A stretch of 64,000 bases of DNA from Ignelater luminosus (GCA_011009095.1 VTPC01090923.1:1-64000), one strand, 5' to 3'. Shown: positions 36,851-49,599, counted from the stretch's first letter. The notes: generated from the sequence alone by a model not told the origin. Program-made: numbers and translations.

Positions 36851-38400
36851 GCATTTATTTGAGGTTGATGATCCTAGGTAGACTTAGTGCAGTTGGACTT
36901 CTTTAACACAGTTGCGTAGAGTTCGAAAAATTGATATGTGAAATAAAACAGTTTGTCTAAAGGTTGAAAAAGGTGAGCAGGGCTCGATGTTGGAAGCTGT
37001 TGACTTCTGATGATGTTCGCCTATCGTATTTATTCCTAATAGGCTGGGTGAAATCGGGCTGCTATTTTTTGATTAGTTCCTTTTTTCAATTCTTTTTCAG
37101 ATCAAAACACATTAATAAAATCTGAAAAATACATAGAGTAACCTAAGCTAGCTTAACTGTTCGTTATCAGGTCCTCTGAAATAGTTTTTAAGTGTTTCAC
37201 TCGCTTTCACTTTCATTGATGTGTTCTTCACTTATTCTAATTTACTACTAACTGTCTGGCATGCACGATTAGCTCATATGCGACAGATTTGCCGCATGAG
37301 ATTAAAGTTGGTTGCTGAGGCGCTGTAAAAACTTGAGGGACTTATATTCACTAGGATATATGTTGATGAGCCTACTCTATCACCTTCCAAACAGATGACT
37401 CGCCGCAATGCTTTCTTAACAGCTGCTGAGTTGGCGGTTGGGATCTCGGTAGTGTTTTGTATTGTAACGGTCTTGACTTTTTGTTAAAGACGTCCGTAGA
37501 GTCGGCAAGCTCTTACTAAAGTTCAGATTGGATCTGTTGTATAGCTGGCTCTCAAAAAACTTACATCCAAAATTTGTTGCTCACCAGAAGTTCGTGCAAT
37601 TGAGAATCCGGGGCGATTGAGGTCGTTTTCCTGCCTGACTAGAAATCGACGTAGCTCGGGACAATTATGATTGAGGACAGTGCCTACATTCAAACAGCTC
37701 CTTTGGTCTGGCTAGCTTCACGATCCTGGCCTCAGTTCTCGATGCAAAGGCGCAGTGCTCAGCTATATCCTCTCTCATGAAGATTCTAAATGGGGTGATG
37801 AGTTCCAATGCTTTTGCGTGCTACATATTTTACTAGAAGCTGTTTACGCTTGATAAATTGTGCCACCCATTCAGAGTTACACTTTTCTAGCTTTTTTATA
37901 GCAACGTGTCAAGGTTTTCTATTGTCGTTGTTAGGAGTGCTAAACTGGAAGGTGATCTTAAATGGCAACTGCTTGGCGGAAATGCTCTTGAGGGTGTCAA
38001 AGCAGATGTCGAAGGAATTGCGTTGACTTTCGTGATCAAATTTGGATAGTGCGAAGACACTGGGTGGTGTGCTTGTTGATGATGATCGCTATGTTCGATT
38101 TTCAGGTTTCTGGAAATCTCCTTGTAGACAATGGCGATGATGTCGATAGCGTCTTTTTCAAAGGGTGCTCCACGTTGGGCGCCAATTGTTGCAAGTTTTG
38201 AGAACTTAGTACAGTTGGATTTTTTTGACACGTCTTGACTTCTGATAGTGTTGTGTAGGATTTGGAAGATATTAGGTGAAATAAAACACATTATAGATGT
38301 TGGCAGGCAGCACTCTTCAGAACAACGTTCAATTTCTAGAGGAAGAAAGTTTTTCATTCCATCTCAAGCTATTTAGCGACAAAGATTATTCTTATGGTTT
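36850..38400 (-). mobile_element. Small decayed LTR retrotransposon
   Basis: On the minus strand a primer binding site of the tRNA-Lys type lies at 38184-38167, directly after a plausible LTR end (TTGCAACA). The sequence before it (38203-38310 on +) recurs in diverged form at 36885-36965: CTTAGT(A/G)CAGTTGGA, TT.TTT.ACAC, and GTGAAATAAAACA in the same order. This is what two eroded LTRs would look like. Only about 1.2 kb lies between them, with scraps of gag-like reading but no protease, polymerase or integrase, so this is a deletion derivative. LTR borders are approximate. The overlapping 153-codon frame (38357-37896) spans LTR, PBS and internal DNA and is unlikely to be a gene. Confidence 0.5.
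38167..38184 (-). other. Primer binding site, tRNA-Lys type
   Basis: Read on the minus strand, TGGCGCCCAACGTGGAGC differs at one position from the known complement of the 3' end of tRNA-Lys1,2 as I recall it (TGGCGCCCAACGTGGGGC). Its position two bases after a CA-ending LTR-like sequence is as expected. Confidence 0.65.
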
Positions 38401-41400
38401 TTCATAAAATGCACCGTTTTCGAGTAAAGCGCATTGTATGTAAAATACACAAGTGTGACTTTTGTCATTAAATTGCTTCTAGATTTCGAGAACGACGTAA
38501 TTGTGTTTTTTAATATTTTTTTAAGTGCGTTTGCATTGCCTTAGATCTTGTCTTTTGATGAAGGTGTCCACAATTGAAACTTACATAATAATAGATATCG
38601 TAAACATCACACTGCAATTTAACAATTTTATTTATTTTAATTTCCCAAAAATCTTGAATTTTCTAACAGATAATGAGTTGTGTTATTTACGTCGTTGTCA
38701 CTTCTAGCATTTGAATCTCCTGTATAATAATATTCTTGGATTTTTAACTGTTACACTGTTACACTATTACTGACTTTGTAGAAGACGCCCACTTTGCTGT
38801 TATAAAAAGATTACAACACTTTTTAAAATTCAAAAATCAATTTCTAAAATCAAAACCCTTTTATAGACCTCCAAAAATATATAAATCATAAAAGGTTATT
38901 ACATCTTCACTATTTATCAGAAATTTTAAGTTTGTATACTTGGATAGGTAACCATAAAACGTCGTTTTACTGTTTGTCGATACAACTCCCGTATGTCCTA
39001 TATTACACGGAACGTGTACCGTTCAAAATCTAATTTTCACTTTATAAATGATTAAAGCTTCTAAGAAGCAAAGTAATCGTAATAAGATAGTTTCACATTT
39101 TCCTTTTATTATTCCATAGAAATTCTATCATTAAAGTAAAAATTTAAAACCAAATTCAGTTTATTGTAAAGAGGTAAAAGGAGGAGATTCATAAAAAATG
39201 ATAAAGTGCTGCACATAACTAGCAAAAAATTGAAACCTATACTACGGGAACTTCTTTTGAAACTTAATATCCTGTTCATGCTCTCTTAGGTCCTACAGAT
39301 AGTTGTTGTTTCTGCTTTTTTTTGTTTTATCTCTATTCGCAGATAAGTTTTGTAGGAGTTTGATGATTAATTTAGTACCAAGCACGTGATTGCACGCTGT
39401 TAAAGAGGGAATGAGATGAATAGACGACGACACAGTTTAATTAATTTGCGTTTGCTCTGCCTTTTGAACCATACAGTTACAGGACATGAAGTGGTGTTCA
39501 AAGCAGTCCAAACATATAAATGTAACGCAAGATGTAGTTTGCGAACTTAATGATTAAATTATTAAGTAAGTGATTTAGGAGAAAGACTTCCTCATTAATA
39601 TGGAAAGAACTCTTTGTTTTGGAGTTTACAATATTAAATCGAACAATGAACTTCCATCTTCTTAATGAAACATAATTGGGTAACAAATTGTTATCTGCAA
39701 TTTCTTAATAGTGGGGAAGTTAGACTAAATAGTCTTTTGTTATATTCACTTTTCATTGCTGTGAAGCTTAAAACTAGGATTTTACTAAAGTTGATTTGTC
39801 TTTGTAACACTGCAGACCCTACAGAGGGTAATTATTAAACGTGATTATATCTGAAATAAATCAGATTTAGGAAAATACACCCACACACTTAAGGTATGTA
39901 ATTTGTAACGTCTAATTTCAAACTTCAACCAAACATCATGCTAATAAGAACATTTCGTGTAACCTAAAGTAAGAAATAACAGCCCACATCTTGCTTTAAA
40001 TCAGATATACAGTGTGGTCAAAATTCTAAACACACCATGGGTATTTCTAAAACTAAAATAAATGCAACATTTTTATCATAAAGTCAACAAGTATATAGTA
40101 TTTTCCTGTTTAGCAGTATGTATGACTAGAGTTCTAAAGGTCACTAATATCCTAGATCAAGATAGCAATTTTCGAAATTGTCACTACCCTAATGGATTTT
40201 CTACACGAAAAATAAAAAGATCCAGATAAACTCAAAAGTTAGAAAACTGACTATATCTGAGTGATAACACAACAGGTTGCTCATAAATAATTGAAATTGA
40301 AAAGTAAAAAAAAACTTACCACGACTTCCCCGCTGTTATGCAGATCTGCACGCAGAGGCGGAACCAGCTGTAACAAACCTAGTTTACTAAAGCACACTTT
40401 TAAATTTGCGTTCCAAGTTTAGTTAAATAATGATCAACAACAAAAGTTATAAGAAATAAAAAATAAAAAAATTAACAATCAGCAATACAAATAATTCCAA
40501 AGATGACAATGTGATTGTGATCGATAAAGAAAATTTCATATTTTACGATAATAGGTTAAAATATATCTTATTTAAGGTTTCCATATCCGTGATTTAAAAA
40601 ATTATAAAGTCTACCCGGATGAATCTTCAGGTTTCCATGGACCATTTTCTGTACGACCTGTCCATATCAATTAGATCCCAATATTTGCAAGGTGTTGAAT
40701 TAATAATAAATTACAGGCTGAACTCCATAATTCCAGGAGTTCAAGAAAATCTAACGAAATCGGTTTCTTGAATCTCGTTAGAAAAAAACTCATCAACACC
40801 AACGTTGAAAAAATAAGGGAAAAGGAAAAACTTACCCCAATCTGTAGTGAGGAAACTTCACCTCTCACTATAATTAGAAAGGCCCCACAGGTTTACCTGG
40901 AACAAACAAAAGAACCACTACTGCAACCTACTCGATAAGTCGCTCAACCAATCCGGGCATCACAAAGTAAATTCGGCATGAAAAATTTGAAACGCTTATC
41001 AAAGAAGAAAAAATGAAATCTCTATTAGAATTTAGTTTATGAACCAGGCAGCAGAAAATAGGAAGATGATGATAACTAGCATTAACCACAAGATCTGGTC
41101 ATGTATTTATTCCACACGCAAGGGTGCAAAGAACTTAATTTAATAAAACTCACAAAGAAATCTTAGTTACAAATTATAACTCCTACTAAGCTGACATAAC
41201 ACAATCCACATTGCTAACCAGATCATAAGATTAAACCTAAATATCAACGAACAAGTTTCAAAATCCTGCAATAAGAAAATAAATTCGACGTTGAAAACAA
41301 TTTTTTTTTAAATTTAGAAGCTAGAAAAAAATAATCAACCTATCAGTGTGAACTCACAATAAGTACCAAAGAAAAACCTCTTCAACTAGAGAAGACTACA

Positions 41401-42395
41401 AAAAAAATATAAGATCACACCGATAACACCGATTAAGTACCATACATGTAACGGAAACAAAAAGTGAACGTTACAACGTCTACAGTGTCCGTTAGTCTTT
41501 AAAGAAAATGAAGTTAATCTTCGAAAAAGAAAACGTTGAAAAAGTCACCACGACTTGTGATTGCAAAAATTGGAGAAAAGTGTCTGCGTTAATTAAAATA
41601 AAAAATTGAATTCTTCAAAGATTTTTCTCTGTTAAATTGTTTTACTATTTATACCTACTAATAATAATTGCTTAATTAACACTTAAACGATTTCTCGTTA
41701 GCTTAATCTTAAATTGGTTCTTACAAAATGTTTTTCAACTGACGCAATAGTATACCCGCGAGTCCAGCAAAAAAAGTATGTTGGTAGTACTTAGAAACAA
41801 TATAATCCTAAAAAAAGGATGTAACTGCGGGCAAGTCCTAATTGATACATTGAAAAGGAGATGCGATTACCATGCACTCAGCATTCGCTTTATTACACGG
41901 ACTTTAAGGCAACATGGGACAAATAAATTTAGAGGTTACTGTTTCAGAATTAAATCGTTTTAGGATATTTGATTTCATTTTTTAAACAATACCTATCTTA
42001 ACATTAACATTAATAATGCAACACAGCTGCTAACGAATTCATCAATTGTAATAATATTATAATTTTCTCTATTATTGTTAAACACAATTTCTGTATTTGG
42101 TTACCCAAAAAGTCTTTTTGTTTTGTTACTAAGCTAGGGATAATATCGTCATTTATTTTTATGTACGGTTGTACACGTTATAGGTGAGTCAAGTCTATAC
42201 CAACGCCAACGGTATCAACTTTATTCACTCATTATCATTTGTTTCTATCCGCGCTGTGAACATTGTGGTCGTGCGCTGTCTAGCGTGAAAAGCTACACTT
42301 ATATGTACACAAAGCAACATAACCTAACGAAAAAATGTAAAACAATGCTTTAACTACGGCGTAAATCGCGTAAAATATTGTACAAAAAAAAACTA
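38401..42395. other. Non-coding stretch
   Basis: No assignable gene. 40660-41000 has a lysine-rich + strand reading (EIGFLNLVRKKLINTN and following) that may be a repeat ORF, unassigned. TACAGTGTGGTC at about 40009 is an isolated transposon-type terminus. A hairpin-ended repeat copy lies at 41408-41470. Confidence 0.4.
41408..41470 (+). repeat. Hairpin-ended dispersed repeat, copy 2
   Basis: AAGATCACACCGATAACACC, then CATGTAACGG, an A-rich loop and ACGTTAC align with 15500-15570. One stem base is mismatched here. Confidence 0.5.
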
Positions 42396-42400
42396 ATGTG

Positions 42401-42490
42401 CAAGGATCGAATAGTTGTTGCGTAATGCGATGTAACAATTCATACAACACTGAAACTGTGAAGTTTTATTTATTTCCAAGAAAAACGGGT
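42401..42490 (+). pseudogene. THAP zinc-finger domain fragment
   Basis: The + reading SCCVMRCNNSYNTETVKFYL, continuing FPRKTG, matches the start of a THAP DNA-binding domain: Cys-x2-4-Cys, an aromatic and threonine-rich linker, then 'F..FP'. The frame ends in a possible donor (CGG|GTGGTT near 42487), and a C/T-rich AG lies at about 42565, so a small intron is possible. No in-frame start codon precedes the first cysteine, an upstream TAA is in frame, and the rest of the domain (AVPTP box) is not found. It could be exon 1 of a decayed THAP gene or a P-element/THAP-bearing transposon. Confidence 0.4.
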
Positions 42491-42849
42491 GGTTAGTATT
42501 TTATAAATTGCATTGATGTAGTTTCATTATTCGTTCTTGATTCTCAATGTCTTTGTTTTTCTTTAGAATATTGTCGTAAACTCTGTCGCTAGAGGCGCTG
42601 ATGTTGGAAATCTGCACAAAACGATTACTGCTCTTGATGCATTTCGATACAACTTTATGTTCTAGCAATAAGGACAAAACGTTCTATTGTTAGTCTTTGA
42701 AATCAAATTGGATGAAATCTTTTCTTTGTGAAGGGGAAAATCTTTTAGTTTCCGTGAGAGAGTATACTCATTTCTTTGATTCCTGTGGCAATTATATATA
42801 TCAACTTCATCGCAAAGTACATTCCATGTATGCTTTTTTGATCTTCTAA

Positions 42850-44970
42850 TTACTCTTTAAAGAGCATTTCTGCATTCTTTGTGAATCTCCATTTTTCTGT
42901 CTTTACTTAGGTTTGGATCTCCATTCGCTCTTGTTAGTTTTCCTTTAGCCCTCAGACTATATTTTCTCAACTCTCGTATTTCTTCGTTTCACCAAGATGT
43001 AGCTCTAAGTATAGTGTTAACTTTTCTTTTTTAATATGCGGTTGTAAGCATATTCTATTACTTTTTTTAGCTCCATAGTAGTGTGCGTAAATGTAAGTCA
43101 TTCTATCACTCTTTCTATTTCTCTAAAAGCTGCCTCTCTTTCCAATCCAATCGTTTGTTTCTTCCTATCTTGAGTTTTTTTCTTATTTCCATAACATCAA
43201 TGTAAAAAACTTTTCTGATAGTTTAGGTTTTTCTCGTCCTCTATAGAGCCCAGCAAAGACCAAAATATTTAGGCTCGGCTCCGACTGAGAGTAAACTTCA
43301 AGGAACCTGAAAAAAATCCGGTAACTTCCGATCCGATTGTGCCTGGAAAGCCTGACAGATTTTTAAACTGGGACCCGCACAAAGATTCGACCAAGAAATC
43401 CAACCTGTGCAGGCTTCTACGGTACAGTAGAAAACTCCTCCGCTTCAGTTTAGTATAAAACTAATGCCAGTCTCAGTCCATACGAAAGCAACGTCTATCT
43501 GACTCAGTAAAGAAAAAGTTCTCAATCCGTCGCAGTAAAAAATCCTTCTTTTCGGTTCAGTATGAAAATAATGATTGTCCGGCTCGGTACGGAAATAACG
43601 ACTGTTGAAGTCAGTACGACAATCTTTCGGTTTGGTTCAGTACAAAAACAACTCGTCCGACTGACTCGGTAAGCTTGACAGGTTCGACAAGCCCGAACAA
43701 CTTGACATGGCCAAAAAGCGCGACCCACCAGACTTGAAAGATCCGACAAGCCCAAAGTAAAGACGCGCAAACCTCGATGAGTCGGGCCAAGGCTCAGTGA
43801 TGAATTCTTAAAAGCTTTGGGCCGAGTCGCACAAAGGCCCAACTAAAAGACCTGGCCCATACAGGTCTGTAGTCCTCTAGGTGCCACTTTATGATGTGCC
43901 TTGCGAAATTCGATGAGCACATTGTGATATCAACAAAAGAGGCATCACTGTTTGTTTCGAAAACGAGCATTTGTTCAATAGAATGTAGTCTGTTGCGCTT
44001 CTGTCTTCGCATAGATAAACCCAGCTAAAGACTTTAGCATTTAGGTCGTTCCCTATAAAGAGCTTCTTATGTTTCTTAACGTCCTCGCTTAATTCGCTTA
44101 GATATTGTTTAAAAACTGTTTAAAACATGAGTATATTATCATTTCGTCTGCCTCTATCTATCTGCATCTTTTTTTCCTGTATTTCTATTTCACTATTTTC
44201 CTCACATATGCTCTACTTACTGCTTTATCAGTGGTATGGCCAATCTCTATTCTGCCATATTTTCTTGCGATTTTATTCAGAGTTATGTTTAGGCCAATTC
44301 TGTCTCCGAGTCATAATAATTCCGTACAGTCACTAATGATTCTATTTGTCAATACACTACAGATAATTTTCCCCGGCTCGAATTTTTCTTCTTTTAATAG
44401 TCATTGATTGTTGTTTGTTTGTTTGATTCTCTTCAATATTTTATTGTTCTGTTCTTCACTTATTTTCATTATGATTATTTGTCATGGTCTTTGACAATCT
44501 AACAATATTTATATATTTTTTCCGGCCAGTCCAGTTCTATAACATTCTGTCCTCACCGAGTCGTATTTATCAGTAATTTATCTCTCTGGCGCTATTTGTT
44601 TAAAGTTTGCGTGTTTATATTTATTTATAGTTCTCTCATAACTTTCATTTATTATAAGATTGACAATCTCTTTGATTGATTTGTTATCAAATTGGCAAGC
44701 GTTTCTATCTTTCTATTATGTTTCTTTTATCTTTTGTTTTGATGTTGACTTCTTCCTTTCTTCTCATTTTCTAGCTTCTCTGCTGTCTCAGTTGGGTCTT
44801 TCTTTCCTTCAGTGTCCATTTTACTGATTGAGTGTGTCATGGTCCTTGGAGGCGAAATTCTTGCCCATCTACAAATCGATACAAAGAGGCTTCTTTCCAC
44901 CCCTACATATTCTATTTGAGAATATCTTGTTTTTGGTGATGCCAAGTTGCTTCCCCTTCCCAAAATTGAA
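42850..44970 (-). mobile_element. Decayed R1/jockey-type LINE
   Basis: Running down the minus strand from 44970: an ORF1-like tail (ISKMDTEGKKDPTETAEKLE, then NVIELDWPEKIYK near 44530), endonuclease-domain relics at 44040-43860 (IGNDLNAKVFSW, like 'GDFNAHS..W', then FVDITMCSSNFARHIIKW, like the 'IDVTL' region), and, after an unrelated GC-richer patch, the linker before the reverse transcriptase at 43000-42850 (SW(stop)NEEIRELRKYSLRAKG, like 'PWWNEE...LR....A'). The order fits one element. Stops and frameshifts are everywhere, and the reverse transcriptase itself is absent. Confidence 0.6.
43380..43760. repeat. GC-richer degenerate repeats inside the LINE relic
   Basis: Units built on CGGTTCAGTA(T/C)(G/A)AAAA or CGGTACGGAAATAACGACTG recur about every 40-50 bp between 43380 and 43700, followed by a GACAGGTTCGACAAGCCCGA segment. 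Base composition is visibly higher in G+C than the surroundings. The 106-codon minus-strand frame at 43842-43522 runs through it and is not credible as a gene. Confidence 0.45.
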
Positions 44971-45554
44971 GAGGTAAAAAGCGAAGAAGTTGATTAATTC
45001 TCGTTTCTTGATAGCGTCGGGGTCTGAAGAAAACTTGAATTAAAGCAATAGTGCTGTGATAGAAAACTAGGGAGGTGTCACCGCTATACTTGCTAGGTGC
45101 AAGCCCTTAAGTTGAATTGGATGAAATCTGCACCAAGCTAAAAGGAAAAGTTTATTTTGTAAACATATTGAGTATCTAATGTGGACATGTTCCATAAATT
45201 TAGAAATTTTTGGACCAAGCCATAACTGAATAACAATCGTTTTTTTGTTTTTAACCAGCAACTTTATTACTTGGAGTTATGTGAGAGGGCAAATGTGCCA
45301 AACTTTTTGATTGTTTCGCTAAGAATTTGAATCTTGAATTAAACAAGAACAATTAGAAGTTAATTATTTAATTTCTAGTGTTGACTATGAGGTATAAAAT
45401 GGCTTTAAAAATTGCGTGAAAAACAAACGGTGTAGGAATAAGTTCCTTAAAGCTTTGGGCATCTTAGAAGAGTGACAAGAATACTTTAAGTACTTACTTT
45501 GTACTTTCTGGGTTTGCGTCACTACATGATGCCTATTGAGCCTTAATGCGACTA
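44971..45554. other. Non-coding stretch
   Basis: Nothing recognised. Short minus-strand frames at 45261-45067 and 45618-45385 have no motifs; the latter overlaps the foldback element. Confidence 0.4.
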
Positions 45555-45976
45555 TACAGTGTGTCCCAGATAAGGATGCACAGCATGGGGATCTTGAAAA
45601 CGATAAGAGATACAGCATCGGTTAAATGGGATGAAAGTTAGCTATTTATAGGAACTTTTTGTTGGCGTTTGCAAAATCTAGATATCTTGGATAGTTTCAG
45701 AGATATTTTAAAAAAAGTAGATTTCTCGATTTTTGTTATTATTTTTTCTTTCCTTTATTTGAAGAGATATCGGAAAACTAAAACCAGTTTGCCATTGCCA
45801 CTTCTTGTTCTCTATTAAAATACGCTATCTCTGAAGCTATCCAAGATATCTAGATTTTGCAAACGCCAACAAAAAGGTCATATAAATAGCCAACTTTCAT
45901 CCCATTTAATTGATCCTGTATCTTTTACCGTTTCCAAGATTCCCATGCTGTGCATCCTTATATTGGACACACTGTA
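45555..45976. mobile_element. Foldback MITE with ~160 bp arms
   Basis: The left arm runs from TACAGTGTGTCCCAGATAAG to about 45720. The right arm, reverse complemented from 45976 to about 45815, begins TACAGTGTGTCCAATATAAG. By eye the arms are about 90% identical, including TTGGCGTTTGCAAAATCTAG and ATGGGATGAAAGTT. Only about 95 bp of loop remains, containing an AT-rich spacer. Both ends are flanked by TA. It has no coding capacity and was probably moved by a Tc1/mariner-type transposase. Confidence 0.9.
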
Positions 45977-48900
45977 TATACAAGAATCATCAAGAAAATG
46001 ATAATGGTCTATCAAGCTATTTATTACATAATCATACTTTCCACTTGGGATTTTTCACAGCTACTGATAGAATAGGAGGAGTTATGTAACATGAATAAAA
46101 TCTAACTAAAAATTATTTAAAATCGCACTGTTTATTTATCAGAACAAACAGTTCCGGGATAAGAAGAAATTATCATTTTTATAATTAAAAATTCAGTTTA
46201 ATTCGGTCATTATGGTGATGCTTAATGAGTAAAGAACTTTTCAAAATCGTAATACTCTGTATGATATCGATTTTCATTTGCTTCACATTTCAATCTTTTA
46301 ATAAAAAGTAAAAAAAATTAAAATCTAATCGAAATGATCTATCTAAGCTATTGGTTCAAACATACAGCATTAAAGTAAATACGTGGAATTTATATTCGAG
46401 ATTTTGTTCAAAAGAAAGTAAAAGGAATACTGAGAAATAACCCTACAACATCTCCTGTTGCGCGTTACGCGCTGGTTTTATTATTTTGAGATTCTTCTCC
46501 CACTTGACCTATTTAATGAAATTATCACTATGTGGTGACACTGTTTCGAAAAATTGTTCACGTAACTTAAACGTTACTTTTCAGCTTGAATGTCGACTTT
46601 GTACTTTAAACGTTGCGTCTGCCGGTTAAGGTAATTTATGAACGTGCCTGCTGCTAATTGGATCTTAAAACGGATTTATTTTTCGTGTTCGAACATTCGG
46701 TAGCGAGCAATTTGGGTAATAAAGAAATGCAATTATTAACACTAAGGGTAAAATTGAAATAAAACTAGCCGATGATTGGATTAACCTCGTTAATTCTTTT
46801 AATTTAGTATTGCTGGTTTTTAGAACAAAGCTATCACTAATTAACAATCAAGATTTTGTGATGTGTCATTTTCGAGTAAAATTGAATTTTCTGAAAAAAT
46901 CTTAAATGCATGATTTTATATAATTTGATTTTATTACTGGCAGTATCATAGCACGCAGTTATGATTTACGGTAAGGTACGTACGAAAAAATTACATTAAA
47001 CCATACCTATCGATTCGTTTCGAAATTTTAACAAAATCGCTTCAACTACCGCCTATACAACACCGAAAAATTATCAAGTTTCTCTTGTGGTTTAGGGATA
47101 ATAGTAGCGAAAGCTCCAATTTTATTAGCTCGTGGGCTTGTGGCTACATCCCCTCGGCTACGCGATATTTATAGGAGGACCACAATTAAGCATCTCGATA
47201 TAAATACCTTTATCTCAAATAAAAAATTAATTGGAAACTTTTAGAGGCGAAACGTTGAGTTTTCTAACGCTAATTTACCGTTCATCAAGGGACTTCCAGA
47301 CGTCTTGAGAAACTTTGGAAACTTTGATTTGTGGTTGACTGAGTAAGTGAGAACACATTAATCATTTATATCTAGTATATCTACCTACATTTAGTAGCTT
47401 ATAGCTTACTGACGAATTAAATTCTGCTAAAACACTTTCAGAATGAATCAAATCTAACATACGGGCACGCAATCATTTTCCCTCATTAAAGAACGAACGC
47501 TCTCTTATTATTTGCCTCATTGTTTGTAATCGTTTACATGAGTTTTGTTGAATTTAAAACTTAATACGGGATATAATCCCAAGCCTAATGAACCTTAAAT
47601 CCTTCTGTGTTAAGATTCGTCACAACCACTGAAGCGACTTTATATTTAACTTTACTACAAGTCGTGACAATAAAGGCTTTAATTAAAGTTCCCACTGACA
47701 ACTACTTGTTTAACTTCTCTTTCTTTACTAGAACCTGTACATCTTTTAATACATATTTAATTATGCCGATTAGAATTTTCCAACAAAATTAAATTTTTAT
47801 TTGCTTAACGGTTTTCCATCTCGAAATAGCGCGTCATCATGATCATCCGATTTGAATTGAATCCCATACAATTGAATTTTTATTTTTATTAACATTAGTT
47901 GAGAATGTAAGCTAGAAGTAATCCTAAAACATGACCAAAGCAAAAGCAAACAGGGATGTTATTTTTAAATTACCACTATAAACAGTTTTAATTATAAATT
48001 CTGTTAAAACTCAATACAACCCTTATGGAATTTACATGTATCAACACTTTCATAACCTCAAAAAAAGTGTTGGTTTATACATTAGAACGCGCTTTAAAGC
48101 TTAAACTAAAATGCGATATACTTTTTTATAAATGTCTTATAATCTAAAATTGTTTGAAATTAGCAATTTGGATTAATGTCAATAAGTATATATTGTGTAA
48201 TTAATTTTATAAGAGCGAAGCTGTTTTGACGAGAGAAGATTATAATAAGATATAAGCAGTCGAGAATATAATTGACTTTAATAAGACTTGATTTTCCAAA
48301 TTTACATTTTATTCTCTTTCCAGTATACACTAAGCTAAATAAAACTGAACATTTAATGAGAGATTATCCTATTTATGAATGAGGATACTACATTACGTTG
48401 TGAAATGTAACACAATATTTATTTACGTTATCTAGAGTGCTGTGCTTCTTTCAAAATTAATGCTTTCAGAATAAATTAATTATCTTATTTTGTAATTCGA
48501 ATCAATTAATCTAGACGTCTTTATAAAAAGCATCTTTTGTTTTGTATTATTTTGTTTTCGTCTTTAATGGTGGTATGAAGAAATAAAATGAATAAATTCT
48601 TATCAAAAATATTAATTTAGGGTTGGAGTAATTTAAAAACGGAAACGTCTGTTTAGGACAAAAACAACAAAAACGCACAAGAAAGGAAACGCATGACAGG
48701 ATAAAAAACTGCCTCGACAATCAACCACAGAAAATCTGAAATTCCCTAAAATCACATAAAAAGGAGTAAACATCAGACGGATAATATTAAATACAGAACG
48801 CATTGTTTTATTTAAGAAGGATAAAAATTCTGGAGAAAAACAAAATGCGAAGGTAGACTACAGGATAATAACCAAAATAAATAAATATTTAAAATTGTGG

Positions 48901-49599
48901 TTCTCGGTGTTGTCCTACTTGTTTGTCAAGAAGAAAAAATAATATTGCATTACCTTCCACTTAAAAACTCTTAAGAAAAAAGATATACAGAGTGATTCGA
49001 ATTAGAGTTTCAATATTAAAATCTCGCTTATTAAAATCTCCAATTTTTGGTTTGGAAATATATTGTGACGGACATAAATTTTGCATCCGAATTTATAGAA
49101 TAGAAAATTGAAGGCATGACCTTCACATATTACTACTTATAATATAAAATAATATTAATACAATGTAACATAAGACTGTGTTATAACTGAAACGGTTTTT
49201 TATCTTTTTATCTTTCTGCTTATACACTTGTTAGATTGCTTGAAAATACATCAAGCACTTTAACAAGCCTGATGCACTTACAAGTTTGATTTTCTTATCA
49301 TTTTTATTTTATAAAAACATTTAAACATTTACTTTAACGTTCTTTAAACCTGTATATGTTTCGACTCGACTGCATTTACTTCATCTTAATTTATTTTGTT
49401 GAATGTACATATATTTTCCAACGTTGATCAAAATAAAACAATTCTTATTCTTTTTGTGACTCTTATTATCATTAATTGAGGTTTTAGCTTTTAATTCAAT
49501 TAATTCATTAAATGAGTTGCTCTTCAAAGGATCAACTACACTAGCCCAATGTCATATTTCGCCTATGAAACGCATATAGAGTTTGGCAATTCATCGGGC
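45977..49599. other. AT-rich non-coding stretch, possible upstream exon
   Basis: No coding frame. At 47160-47345 there is a TATA-like context (GATATTTATAGG near 47166; GATATAAATACC near 47197) followed about 145 bp later by a consensus donor (CTGA|GTAAGTGA at 47343). This could be the non-coding first exon of the allatotropin gene at 51.6 kb; this is speculation. TACAGAGTGATTCG at 48985 is a lone transposon-type terminus. Confidence 0.35.

Noticed and set aside
37896-38357. 153-codon minus-strand ORF
   Set aside because: It crosses the LTR, the tRNA-Lys primer binding site and internal DNA of a retroelement; no gag motif is convincing.
46930-46980. U4 snRNA-like string (GGCAGTATCATAGCA)
   Set aside because: Only about 15 bases resemble U4; the stem partners and Sm site were not found.
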